NCBI GenBank assembly: GCA_003157295.1 | Contig: PMJF01000027.1 | Span: 3,664 to 9,745 of the forward strand | Source: Candidatus Moraniibacteriota bacterium | GTDB lineage: Bacteria; Patescibacteriota; Minisyncoccia; Moranbacterales; UBA11712 | Direction: 5' to 3' | DNA length: 6,082 nt | In this document: in pieces, positions 1-5,583 of the stretch | Layout: each line of letters starts with the position of its first letter | How positions within the stretch are numbered: position 1 is the first letter of the stretch | The notes under the pieces: model-generated | Databases searched by the model: none | Told to the model about the DNA's origin: nothing | The model's input: the letters and a program-made list of their open reading frames with translations, nothing else | Translations under genes and position numbers: made by a program

Positions 1-368
1 CGATGTCCAATTCTCTCTTTGAGCCGGGGGAATTTTTTCTTATCGAAGGCCAGTTGTTCGACCAGCATATTGAGATAGCGTCCCTGGTCGCCCAGATACA
101 TTCGAAGACGGAGGGCGTCGTCAATGATGAGCACCGCGAAAATAATAGATAGGGCAAAAACAGGAGAGGTGGTTCCGGCAAAAAAACCGATCGTGGTCAC
201 GGTTGAAACAACAAAAGCGGTATGGGCGCTGGGCATATGGCCATGCGTGAAAAAATATTCCCACTTCAGGCCATTTTTTGCCGAATATAGAACGAATTTC
301 AGGGTTTGGGTGAATAATCCGACAATGATCGGAATAGCCACGATGTCATAATTGCTTATGTCTACCAT
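1..368 (-). CDS. Divergent PAP2 family (DUF212, YuiD-like) membrane protein, 3' end cut off by window edge
   Basis: Reading the minus strand from ATG at 368-366 gives 122 complete codons with no stop before the window edge. In-frame TAA and TAG lie just upstream of this ATG, so the start is firm. The protein has a hydrophobic N-terminal segment (about residues 8-28), the motif HGHMPSAHT at residues 42-50, a hydrophobic helix at about 52-82, then DDALRLRM (83-90), GDQGRYLN (93-100) and LKERIGH near the cut. This order matches the DUF212 family, whose hallmark is GGMPSSHSA followed by YDAxGVRxxxGxQAxxLN. The family is related to acid phosphatases and vanadium haloperoxidases; its substrate is not established. 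Family members are about 140-160 residues, so roughly 25-35 residues are missing. A weak -10-like TATAGT (minus strand, 385-380) would leave a leader of only about five bases, and no Shine-Dalgarno is visible. It is transcribed away from the rest of the window. Confidence 0.87.
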   Translation of the reverse strand, partial: MVDISNYDIVAIPIIVGLFTQTLKFVLYSAKNGLKWEYFFTHGHMPSAHTAFVVSTVTTIGFFAGTTSPVFALSIIFAVLIIDDALRLRMYLGDQGRYLNMLVEQLAFDKKKFPRLKERIGH

Positions 369-421
369 ATTTGTATGTTACTATATTTTCCGAAAAAGGG
401 GAATAGCGGCTTTTTAGGCTT

Positions 422-442
422 CGGATATCCGCAATATCGGAT
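422..442. repeat. Palindrome and inverted repeat in the divergent gap, operator-like
   Basis: CGGATATCCG (422-431) is a perfect 10-base palindrome. Its right half also forms a second inverted repeat, ATCCG (427-431) with CGGAT (438-442), around a 6-base spacer. It lies in the 109-base gap between the leftward DUF212 gene and the rightward HTH-membrane gene, immediately upstream of and touching the proposed -35 box. That is a plausible place for a repressor or autoregulator to bind. A palindrome this short can occur by chance, so the operator role is an inference. Confidence 0.3.
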
Positions 443-471
443 TGGCGCGCCTTCGAGATTTGATGTATTAT
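442..471 (+). promoter_or_regulatory. Predicted promoter for the HTH-membrane gene, likely leaderless
   Basis: The -35-like TTGGCG (442-447) and -10-like TATTAT (466-471) are separated by 18 bases. A transcript starting about seven bases after the -10 box would begin at or next to the A of ATG 478. The same -10-to-ATG spacing is seen at the pyruvate kinase gene (TATAAT 4054-4059, ATG 4066). There is no Shine-Dalgarno upstream of 478, which fits a leaderless message. Confidence 0.5.
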
Positions 472-477
472 ATATCC

Positions 478-1563
478 ATGCAGGAGGATCTCAAGAAAAA
501 ATTTATTTTGCTTTCCAAGTTTGCGAAAGAAAAAAAATATGCGCAGGAATATCTGGGTCTTTTGGCGCGTCGCGGCGATCTTGGATCAATAAGGATCGGA
601 AAAAGATGGTATACCTCCCGAGAATGGTTTTCAGAATTTTTGGCAGACGCGGAAAAAAGAAAGGAGGAAGCCGCCAGGATCCTGCTGAAAAATAACGCAG
701 CCAAGATAAGCGAGCCGATCATGGAAGTAAAAAAAGAAACACTCAGGCAAGAGTTTTTCACGGAAGAAAAGAAAAATATCACCGTTGCCGGTAACGTGAA
801 GGAATATGCCGATGATCATTCTTCGCTTGGAGCTTCGGGAGAGATAAAGATCAAGGTTCCGTACAGGGCAAAGCAGCGGGAGATATCGTCTGAACGAACA
901 CTGGCCAGGCCGATGGATTTTCTGCCTCGCCGAGCTGTTTCGCCTGCCTTGCCGATTTTAAGCGGGTCAGTCTCGCGCCCAGACGGACCGGTCCTGCGCT
1001 TGGATAGACCGAGTCGAAGCGAGCAGCCAGGTGTTTTTGCAGAAAAATATTTTTCTCGGGGGGTTGATATAAAATCCCGCATAAGAATAAGCAGCCCGGC
1101 GAATCTGTCCGGAAAAGTAGTTCCTAGGTTCGCTGATATAAAAATATCTTCCGAAAAAAAGTTGAATGGACATTGGGAAGAAAATATAAATGAAAAACCG
1201 GCTCCCGAAAAATTTTTGGAGATCAGAAGATCAGACAATGTATTTTCCCCGAGTTTTGCGCAAAGAAAATGGCTGTCCGATCTGTTTCCCTCGAAGCTTG
1301 CTTTCGGACTGGCCGCGGTGCTAGTATTCTTCTTGCTCTTTCAAGCGGCTGTTTTCTTCAAAGGGGATCTGGCAAGATTTGCCGGTTTAGACCAGGCGCA
1401 AGGCATCGTAGCCGGGGCTAGCGACGAAAAAGGAAGCGGTATCACAAACGTAAAGTCGGAGGCAGACTACTATCTTTCCAGTTCCGCTGATGCGATGAAA
1501 GAATCAGTTTCTTTTTCCAGATTGATGGTCAGAACAGCTTTGGAGAGAAATAATGGCCAATAG
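478..1563 (+). CDS. Putative transmembrane protein with N-terminal HTH-like DNA-binding domain, function unknown
   Basis: This 361-residue protein is not one I recognise as a named family. Residues about 20-58 (KYAQEYLGLLARRGDLGSI, then IGKRWYTSREWFSEFL) resemble the MerR/excisionase-like helix-turn-helix with wing, in which a helix pair is followed by a strand carrying IGxxWyTtxeW. A charged helix (about 58-75) follows, then a long polar, probably disordered linker rich in Ser, Arg and Pro to about residue 268. A single strong membrane segment at about 274-294 (LAFGLAAVLVFFLLFQAAVFF) follows, then a 67-residue polar tail. Orientation is probably N-in, which would place the HTH in the cytoplasm and the tail outside: a one-component membrane regulator or membrane-tethered DNA binder (inference). 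The frame is also open from TTG 442 and has ATG 463. I chose ATG 478 because the promoter -10 box overlaps the earlier codons. AGGAGG at 482-487 lies inside the gene, 20 bases before the next possible start, so it is unlikely to be an RBS. The tail may be shorter than in relatives. Confidence 0.82.
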   Translation: MQEDLKKKFILLSKFAKEKKYAQEYLGLLARRGDLGSIRIGKRWYTSREWFSEFLADAEKRKEEAARILLKNNAAKISEPIMEVKKETLRQEFFTEEKKNITVAGNVKEYADDHSSLGASGEIKIKVPYRAKQREISSERTLARPMDFLPRRAVSPALPILSGSVSRPDGPVLRLDRPSRSEQPGVFAEKYFSRGVDIKSRIRISSPANLSGKVVPRFADIKISSEKKLNGHWEENINEKPAPEKFLEIRRSDNVFSPSFAQRKWLSDLFPSKLAFGLAAVLVFFLLFQAAVFFKGDLARFAGLDQAQGIVAGASDEKGSGITNVKSEADYYLSSSADAMKESVSFSRLMVRTALERNNGQ

Positions 1564-1617
1564 ATTATCATCGAAGAGCGTATTATTTATTATAACTAAT
1601 CATTAAGCTAAAAATTT

Positions 1618-2166
1618 ATGATCATGTGGGTTTTCCTGGGAATAATCGCCGTTCTCGTTATCTGGGCGATCGCTGTCTATAATGGCCTGATACGCCTCAA
1701 AAATCGGGTGGATGAAGCCTGGAGCGACATTGACGTGCAGCTCAAGCGCCGTTATGACCTGATTCCGAACTTGGTCAGCACGGTAAAAGGCTATGCCGCA
1801 CACGAGAAAGAGGTCTTTGAAAAAGTGACGGAAGCCCGGACGCGGGCCATGGGGGCACAATCGGCTGGAGACAAGGCGCAAGCGGAAAATATGCTGAGTC
1901 AGACCCTTAAAAGTCTGTTTGCGGTAGCCGAAGCTTATCCCGATCTTAAGGCCAATCAAAACTTTTTGGAGCTCCAAAGAGAGCTTACCGACACGGAAGA
2001 CAAGATCCAAGCTTCCAGAAGATTCTACAACGGCAACGTGCGTGATTTCAATACCAAGATTCAGGTTTTCCCCAATAATGTTTTTGCCGGAATGCTAGGA
2101 TTTTCCCCTCGGGAATTCTTTGAGGCGGCTGGAGGAGAAAAAGAGCCGGTGAAAGTCGAGTTTTAA
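1618..2166 (+). CDS. lemA: LemA family membrane-anchored protein
   Basis: The 182-residue product is a full-length LemA protein. It has an N-terminal membrane anchor (about residues 3-22), then the family signature RLKNRVDEAWSDIDVQLKRR (26-45) and YDLIPNLVSTVKGYAAHE (46-63). A long helical region includes the ELTDTEDKIQASRRFYN block, followed by the FPNNVFAGMLGF-PREFFEA C-terminus. LemA proteins are mostly helical, with a short N-terminal part outside and the helical bundle usually placed in the cytoplasm; the biochemical role is not settled. The gene starts 54 bases after the HTH-membrane gene and lies 62 bases ahead of htpX, the classic partner arrangement. ATG 1618 is the chosen start; ATG 1624 would shorten it by two residues. 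No Shine-Dalgarno is visible. AT-rich sequence upstream (TTATCA 1565-1570, 17 bases, TATTAT 1588-1593) could be a promoter, but weakly supported. Confidence 0.95.
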   Translation: MIMWVFLGIIAVLVIWAIAVYNGLIRLKNRVDEAWSDIDVQLKRRYDLIPNLVSTVKGYAAHEKEVFEKVTEARTRAMGAQSAGDKAQAENMLSQTLKSLFAVAEAYPDLKANQNFLELQRELTDTEDKIQASRRFYNGNVRDFNTKIQVFPNNVFAGMLGFSPREFFEAAGGEKEPVKVEF

Positions 2167-2228
2167 TTCTTCTATATATGAAAAATAACTTCTGCTAAAC
2201 TAGTAACAATACTGGAATATTTTGTTAT

Positions 2229-3122
2229 ATGGCCACGATCTACGACCAAGCTGATAAAAATACTCGCCTTACCTGGCTCTATATCTCGGGCTTTTTGGTT
2301 TTTGTCATTGGAATAGGATATGTGTTCGCTGGGGCGATGGATAATTATACAATTCTCCTTGTCGCAGTTACTTTCAGCGTGCTGATGAGCTTTACGTCAT
2401 ATTGGTGGAGCGACAAAATTGTTCTGGCGATGAGCGGAGCGAAAGCAGTGACGCGTGAAAACGCGAGGGAAATCTATAATATAGTTGAAAATCTTTGCAT
2501 CACAGCCGGGCTTCCCGTTCCCAAAATATATATTATCCAGGATCATTCCCTAAATGCTTTTGCGACCGGACGCGACGCCGAGCACGCCGTCGTCTGCCTC
2601 ACCACCGGAATTGTCGAAAAGCTCGAAAAGACAGAACTGGAGGGAGTGATAGCGCACGAGCTGTCGCATATTGGAAACAAAGACATATTACTTTCCACAG
2701 TAATTGTTGTCTTGGTCGGCTTTGTGGCGATCCTGGCCGGCTTTTTTCGCCGCTGGAGCTTTTTCGGAGGAGGCCGCAGAGACAATCGGGATGGAGGGCA
2801 ATTGGCTACGATTCTATTTATTGTGGCTCTTGTCTTATCTATTCTTGCTCCTATCGCGGCAATGCTTATTCAACTGGCAATATCGCGCAAACGCGAATAT
2901 CTCGCGGACGCGGATGGAGCTCTCCTCACGAGATATCCGGAAGGACTGGCCCGCGCACTCGAAAAAATTTCCGCCGACCCAACGCCGATGCAGCATGCCA
3001 ATCAAGCCACAGCCCACCTTTTCATTGATAATCCCTTCAAAGGGAAAAAAGTTTCAAATCTTTTCCAAACCCATCCCCCCATCGCCGAGAGAGTGAAGCG
3101 CTTGCGGGGGATGGATGTGTGA
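2229..3122 (+). CDS. htpX: HtpX-type membrane zinc metalloprotease (peptidase family M48)
   Basis: The 297-residue protein has the expected length and layout of HtpX. Two N-terminal membrane segments (about 14-36 and 41-58) are followed by the cytoplasmic-side protease domain with zinc motif HELSH (H143, E144, H147). A second membrane pair follows (about 156-173 and 192-217), split by a Gly/Arg-rich loop, then the third zinc ligand E223 in SRKREYLADADGA. The C-terminal HPPIAERVKRL block is also typical. All catalytic residues are intact. In Escherichia coli HtpX degrades misfolded or damaged membrane proteins alongside FtsH; the same role here is inferred from family. The gene follows lemA by 62 bases, supporting co-function. 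There is no Shine-Dalgarno; an extended -10-like TGCTAAACT (2193-2201) or -10-like TATTTT (2218-2223) could give a short or absent leader, but neither has a good -35. Transcription ends at the hairpin directly after the TGA. Confidence 0.96.
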   Translation: MATIYDQADKNTRLTWLYISGFLVFVIGIGYVFAGAMDNYTILLVAVTFSVLMSFTSYWWSDKIVLAMSGAKAVTRENAREIYNIVENLCITAGLPVPKIYIIQDHSLNAFATGRDAEHAVVCLTTGIVEKLEKTELEGVIAHELSHIGNKDILLSTVIVVLVGFVAILAGFFRRWSFFGGGRRDNRDGGQLATILFIVALVLSILAPIAAMLIQLAISRKREYLADADGALLTRYPEGLARALEKISADPTPMQHANQATAHLFIDNPFKGKKVSNLFQTHPPIAERVKRLRGMDV

Positions 3123-3126
3123 TTTT

Positions 3127-3155
3127 TCCTGAAGCTGCTCTTCAGGATTTTTTTT
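3127..3155 (+). terminator. Intrinsic terminator after htpX
   Basis: TCCTGAAG (3127-3134) and CTTCAGGA (3140-3147) form a perfect 8-bp stem with a 5-base loop CTGCT, followed by eight T residues (3148-3155). It begins four bases after the htpX TGA. On the opposite strand the stem is followed by A residues, so it should work only rightward. The T-run ends exactly at the ATG of the next gene. Confidence 0.9.
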
Positions 3156-3563
3156 ATGCAATTTAAGGCTCCGAAAAATACGGAAAAATACGAGTGGACG
3201 CAGCATGCGGTCATCAAGATGAAGCAATATGGCCTCACGGCCCAGCGAATCTTGCGCGTGGTGAAGAATCCGCAAAGGATGGAAGAGGGAATCGTGAAGA
3301 ACACTATTGCGGTGATGCAACCCGCCTCGCTGAGCACAAAAGACGGAAAAAGAGTTTGGAGTCGTGAAATTTGGGCGATGTATCAGATCAAACGAAAAAG
3401 TCCCTCCTTCGCTAAAGCTTCGGCGGGCAAGAAAAATACAAAAATAAAAAGTTTTAGAGCGCAAAAAATTCGCTTGATCAGCGCGTGGCGGTATCCGGGC
3501 GTGAGCCCGAAAAGAGACCCGATTCCGGAGGATATACTTAGGGAAATTGAGGATTTGGCGTGA
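3156..3563 (+). CDS. Small conserved hypothetical protein, DUF4258-like, carrying an in-frame repeat
   Basis: The 135-residue protein starts with YEWTQHAVIKMKQYGLT (12-28) and AQRILRVVKNPQRMEEGI (29-46). This resembles the start of DUF4258 domains, where a His begins a helix of the form HAxxRMxxRGI followed by a short helix and ENP-like turn. The C-terminal half holds beta-like segments, including REIWAMYQIK and KIRLISAWRYPG (ending at G115), and a polar tail. DUF4258 is a small alpha/beta fold sometimes compared with RelE/BrnT-type toxins, but no antitoxin gene is adjacent, so I do not call it a toxin. Residues 82-92 (SPSFAKASAGK) look like an inserted repeat in a loop between two strands. 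The ATG immediately follows the T-run of the htpX terminator, leaving no room for an RBS; expression would need terminator read-through or an unseen promoter. The gene ends in TGA at 3561-3563, inside the next promoter region. Confidence 0.72.
   Translation: MQFKAPKNTEKYEWTQHAVIKMKQYGLTAQRILRVVKNPQRMEEGIVKNTIAVMQPASLSTKDGKRVWSREIWAMYQIKRKSPSFAKASAGKKNTKIKSFRAQKIRLISAWRYPGVSPKRDPIPEDILREIEDLA
3401..3431 (+). repeat. Dispersed-repeat-like insertion inside the DUF4258-like gene
   Basis: A roughly 31-base segment with the core CTTCGCTAAAGCTTCGGCGG encodes SPSFAKASAGK in frame. The core contains CTTCG twice, separated by CTAAAG. From memory, the same nucleotide string and the peptides from its different frames (FAKASAG, and LPAEALAKEG on the reverse strand) recur in many unrelated hypothetical proteins of Patescibacteria. 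That points to a dispersed repeat and not to conserved protein sequence. It sits in a likely loop, keeps the frame open, and its composition differs from the A-rich sequence just after it. Only one copy is evident in this window, so the dispersed nature cannot be shown here. Confidence 0.6.
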
Positions 3564-3575
3564 AACAATTGTTTC
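3562..3575. promoter_or_regulatory. Perfect 14-base palindrome overlapping the -35 box, possible operator
   Basis: GAAACAATTGTTTC is a perfect palindrome. It overlaps the TGA stop of the preceding gene on its left and contains the proposed -35 box TTGTTT (3569-3574) on its right. A dimeric repressor bound here would block that promoter. No regulator that reads it can be named; the role is inferred from symmetry and position. Confidence 0.4.
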
Positions 3576-3597
3576 TTAGAGGAAAATCGTTTATAAT
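3569..3597 (+). promoter_or_regulatory. Sigma-70-type promoter of the Tic20-like gene
   Basis: TTGTTT (3569-3574) and a consensus TATAAT (3592-3597) are 17 bases apart, the ideal spacing. Transcription should begin near 3604, giving a leader of about 45 bases before ATG 3649. The 12-mer TTTATAATAAAG spanning the -10 box is repeated exactly at the pyruvate kinase promoter (4052-4063). Confidence 0.72.
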
Positions 3598-3637
3598 AAA
3601 GCCAGCAGATAAAATCCTAAAAATTGAAATAGAAAGT

Positions 3638-3643
3638 GAGGTG
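3638..3643 (+). promoter_or_regulatory. Shine-Dalgarno site of the Tic20-like gene
   Basis: GAGGTG lies five bases before ATG 3649 and fixes that start. It is the only clear ribosome binding site in the window; the other plus-strand genes lack one. Confidence 0.75.
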
Positions 3644-3648
3644 AAAAT

Positions 3649-3993
3649 ATGACAGAAGAAAAAAAAGCCGAAACAAGCGATGTGGAGAAAAACAAAGCAA
3701 TGGCCATCGTTGGCTATATTATTCCCATATTATTTTTCATTCCCCTGGTGTCAGAGGATGGTAAAAAAAGTCCTTTCGCAAAATTTCATGCCAATCAACA
3801 GCTGAATCTGCTTCTATTCTGGGTGGTGGGTCAAATATTGGCGACAGTTCTGACCTTTGTCTTGATCGGATTTTTGATTTTTCCGCTGGTGATGATCGCG
3901 GGCGTGATTTTCATGATCATGGGAATCATTAACTCGGCCAATGGAACTATGAAAGAGCTTCCTCTCATCGGAGGGTTCAAGCTAATAAGCTAA
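3649..3993 (+). CDS. Small Tic20-like / DUF4870 family membrane protein
   Basis: The 114-residue protein has a charged N-terminus, a first membrane segment at about 18-34 (AMAIVGYIIPILFFIPLV region), and a loop ending in the family-typical FAKFHANQQLNLLLF (43-57). One long hydrophobic stretch (about 54-97) then probably forms two or three helices, followed by a short polar tail. The conserved FHxxQ element after a charged loop matches the DUF4870/Tic20-like family of small bacterial membrane proteins. The name comes from similarity to a chloroplast import channel; the bacterial role is unknown. The gene has its own promoter, a Shine-Dalgarno and downstream hairpins, so it is probably a single-gene transcript, possibly controlled at the palindrome overlapping its -35 box. 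Confidence 0.87.
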   Translation: MTEEKKAETSDVEKNKAMAIVGYIIPILFFIPLVSEDGKKSPFAKFHANQQLNLLLFWVVGQILATVLTFVLIGFLIFPLVMIAGVIFMIMGIINSANGTMKELPLIGGFKLIS

Positions 3994-4018
3994 AAGTGCT
4001 ATTGCGCAATAGTATTTT
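3993..4018 (+). terminator. Hairpin directly after the Tic20-like gene, possible first terminator
   Basis: CTATTGCGCAATAG (3999-4012) is a perfect palindrome. With two G-T pairs the arms extend to AAAGTGCTATT on the left and AATAGTATTTT on the right, around a GCGC centre. The left arm starts inside the stop codon. The right arm ends in four T residues that can pair with the A-run, so this may be a weak terminator or an RNA-stabilising 3' hairpin. Confidence 0.5.
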
Positions 4019-4020
4019 CA

Positions 4021-4050
4021 AACAGGCAACTTTTCGAGTTGTCTGTTTTG
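4021..4050 (+). terminator. Second hairpin terminator, overlapping the pyruvate kinase promoter region
   Basis: AACAGGCAAC (4021-4030) pairs with GTTGTCTGTT (4038-4047) over 10 bp with one G-T pair, around a 7-base loop TTTTCGA. The T-run is short and interrupted (TTTTGGTTT), so efficiency is uncertain. It lies two bases after the preceding hairpin and stops four bases before the -10 box of pyk, so it may insulate pyk from upstream transcription. Confidence 0.65.
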
Positions 4051-4059
4051 GTTTATAAT
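4031..4059 (+). promoter_or_regulatory. Promoter of pyruvate kinase, likely leaderless
   Basis: TATAAT (4054-4059) is a consensus -10 box ending six bases before ATG 4066. The -35 position at 17-base spacing is TTTTCG (4031-4036), a weak match lying in the loop of the upstream hairpin. A start about seven bases after the -10 box falls on the A of the ATG. No Shine-Dalgarno fits in the gap, so the message should be leaderless. Confidence 0.62.
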
Positions 4060-4065
4060 AAAGTC

Positions 4066-5544
4066 ATGAAACGAACAAAAATAGTTGCGACCATCGGGCC
4101 GGCGTCGGAAGGAAAAAAAGTGCTGGCCGAAATGATCAAGAAAGGCATGAATGTTGCGCGCCTAAACTTTTCGCATGGCGATTTTGATTCTCATAAAAAA
4201 GCGATAAAACTTATTCGAAAGATCAGCGAAAATCTGGAGATTCCAATTGGTATCATGGCCGATCTTCAAGGCCCGAGAATTCGGGTGAGCAATGACCAAG
4301 AATTTTCGGTGACGAAAAAAGAGATCATTCAAGTGGTTGAATTTCCTCTGCCGGGAAAAGAAAACACCATAAAAAAGATGATCGTTCGAGGCGTTGGAAA
4401 AATTGTCGGGAAAAATAAACCTAAAATATTAAAGTTGGATCTTAAGGGAGTGGTAAGATTTGCGAAAGTTGGATCAGATATATTGATCGAAGACGGGCTT
4501 ATCAGGATCAGGGTGCTGGCAAAAAAAAAGAACGGACTTCGCGCGGAAGTAATGGATGGCGGAATGATCAAGCCGAGAAAAGGAGTGAATATTCCCGGCA
4601 TATCGGGAAGGCTGGGGGCAATCACGGAATTCGACAAGAAGGTGCTGGATTTCGCTCTGGCCGAGGATGTTGATTTCGTGGCGATGTCGTTTGTGCGGAC
4701 GGCGGAAGAAATAAATTATCTCAAAGGGCTGATCAAACGGAAATCGAAAAGAAAAAACGGCCTGGCTCAAGTGGTGGCCAAGATCGAAAGGAAAGAGGCG
4801 ATAAAGAATTTAGACAAGATCCTGGGGGCGGCAGATGCGGTGATGGTGGCTCGCGGTGATCTCGGGATCGAAATGCCCCAAGCGGATCTCCCCATTCTTC
4901 AAAAAGAAATTGTGGCCAAATGCCTGCGCGCTGGAAAGCCGGTCATTGTCGCGACCCAAATGCTCGATTCCATGATCCGAAATCCCCGGCCGACCCGAGC
5001 GGAAGTAACCGATGTTTCGAACGCCGTGATCGATCACGCGGACGCGCTGATGCTCTCCGGAGAAACGGCTAATGGCAAATATCCGGTGGAATCCGTTCAG
5101 ACAATGACCGAGATCATCAGAAGAACGGAAAAATCGCCTTTTGACGATCTGGGGCACGGTTTTTTGGGGGACCGGACATCTTCAGTTTCAGCGGCAGTGG
5201 CTCAATCGGCCCATGAACTTTTGAAAGATAGCCGCGCTAAAGCGATCGTCGTCGCGAGCGTCAGCGGTTTTACGGCCCGAATGATAACCCGCCACCGCCC
5301 GGAGCAAAAAATATTTGTCATGACGAACAATGAAAAAACGCAAAATCAACTGGCCTTGGTTTGGGGAGCGCGCAGCTTTGTTTTGCCGGACTGCAAAGAT
5401 CTGGACGAACTTATCGACAAATCAATGGAGACGATCAAAAAAAATAAATTATTGAAAAAGAAAGACAGAGTGGTGATCGTCGCCGGCCGGCCGCACATCA
5501 ACAAGGAACATATGAGCCTGGTGAAGGTCGAAGAAGTTAAATAA
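4066..5544 (+). CDS. pyk: Pyruvate kinase
   Basis: The 492-residue enzyme converts phosphoenolpyruvate and ADP to pyruvate and ATP in the cytoplasm. The N-terminus [13 protein letters not shown], R32 in ARLNFSHGD, the [10 protein letters not shown] strand (65-74), the catalytic lysine K239 in [10 protein letters not shown], and metal ligands E241 and D265 ([12 protein letters not shown]) are all present. So is the [35 protein letters not shown] block. The barrel (A), B domain (about 75-175) and C-terminal domain (about 360-492) are complete; length is slightly above the 470 of E. coli PykF. The DLQGP form and Val at the last position fit the potassium-independent class, but the diagnostic Lys/Glu position is Arg71. 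The C-terminus ([19 protein letters not shown]) departs from the usual PxGxxGTTNxxKV ending. ATG 4066 is chosen over the upstream TTG 4039 because it begins the conserved KRTKIV and follows the promoter; the longer start would lie inside the terminator hairpin. Confidence 0.98.
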   Translation: [492 protein letters not shown]

Positions 5545-5583
5545 AATAAAATATCTTTTAAAAAAAATAATAAAATAAAAAAT
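5541..5583. other. A/T-only junction between pyruvate kinase and the pilin-like gene
   Basis: All but one of these 43 bases are A or T, with runs of up to seven A residues. It covers the end of pyk and the whole predicted leader of the pilin-like protein. No terminator hairpin is present, so pyk transcription probably continues into the pilin gene. TAAAAT (5542-5547) could serve as a -10 box. Such a tract is prone to sequencing or assembly errors, which matters because the expected start codon is missing here. Confidence 0.6.

Noticed and set aside
124..351. Plus-strand open frame of 75 codons
   Set aside because: It lies antisense to the DUF212 gene, which has clear conserved motifs on the minus strand.
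482..487. AGGAGG as a ribosome binding site
   Set aside because: It lies four bases inside the gene, and the next possible start (TTG 508) is about 20 bases away, too far for use; it reads as ordinary codons for Gln-Glu-Asp.
375..695. Open frame in the divergent gap running into the HTH-membrane gene
   Set aside because: It overlaps the stronger frame beginning at 478, its protein shows no family features, and the codon pattern fits the other frame.
1564..1617. Terminator between the HTH-membrane gene and lemA
   Set aside because: The gap is AT-rich but has no GC-containing hairpin followed by T residues.
2495..3096. Plus-strand open frames overlapping htpX
   Set aside because: They are out-of-frame shadows of the intact zinc protease; their products have no recognisable pattern.
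3156..3563. Toxin half of a toxin-antitoxin pair
   Set aside because: The DUF4258-like N-terminus invites the idea, but no small antitoxin-like gene is adjacent; the neighbours are htpX and a Tic20-like membrane protein.
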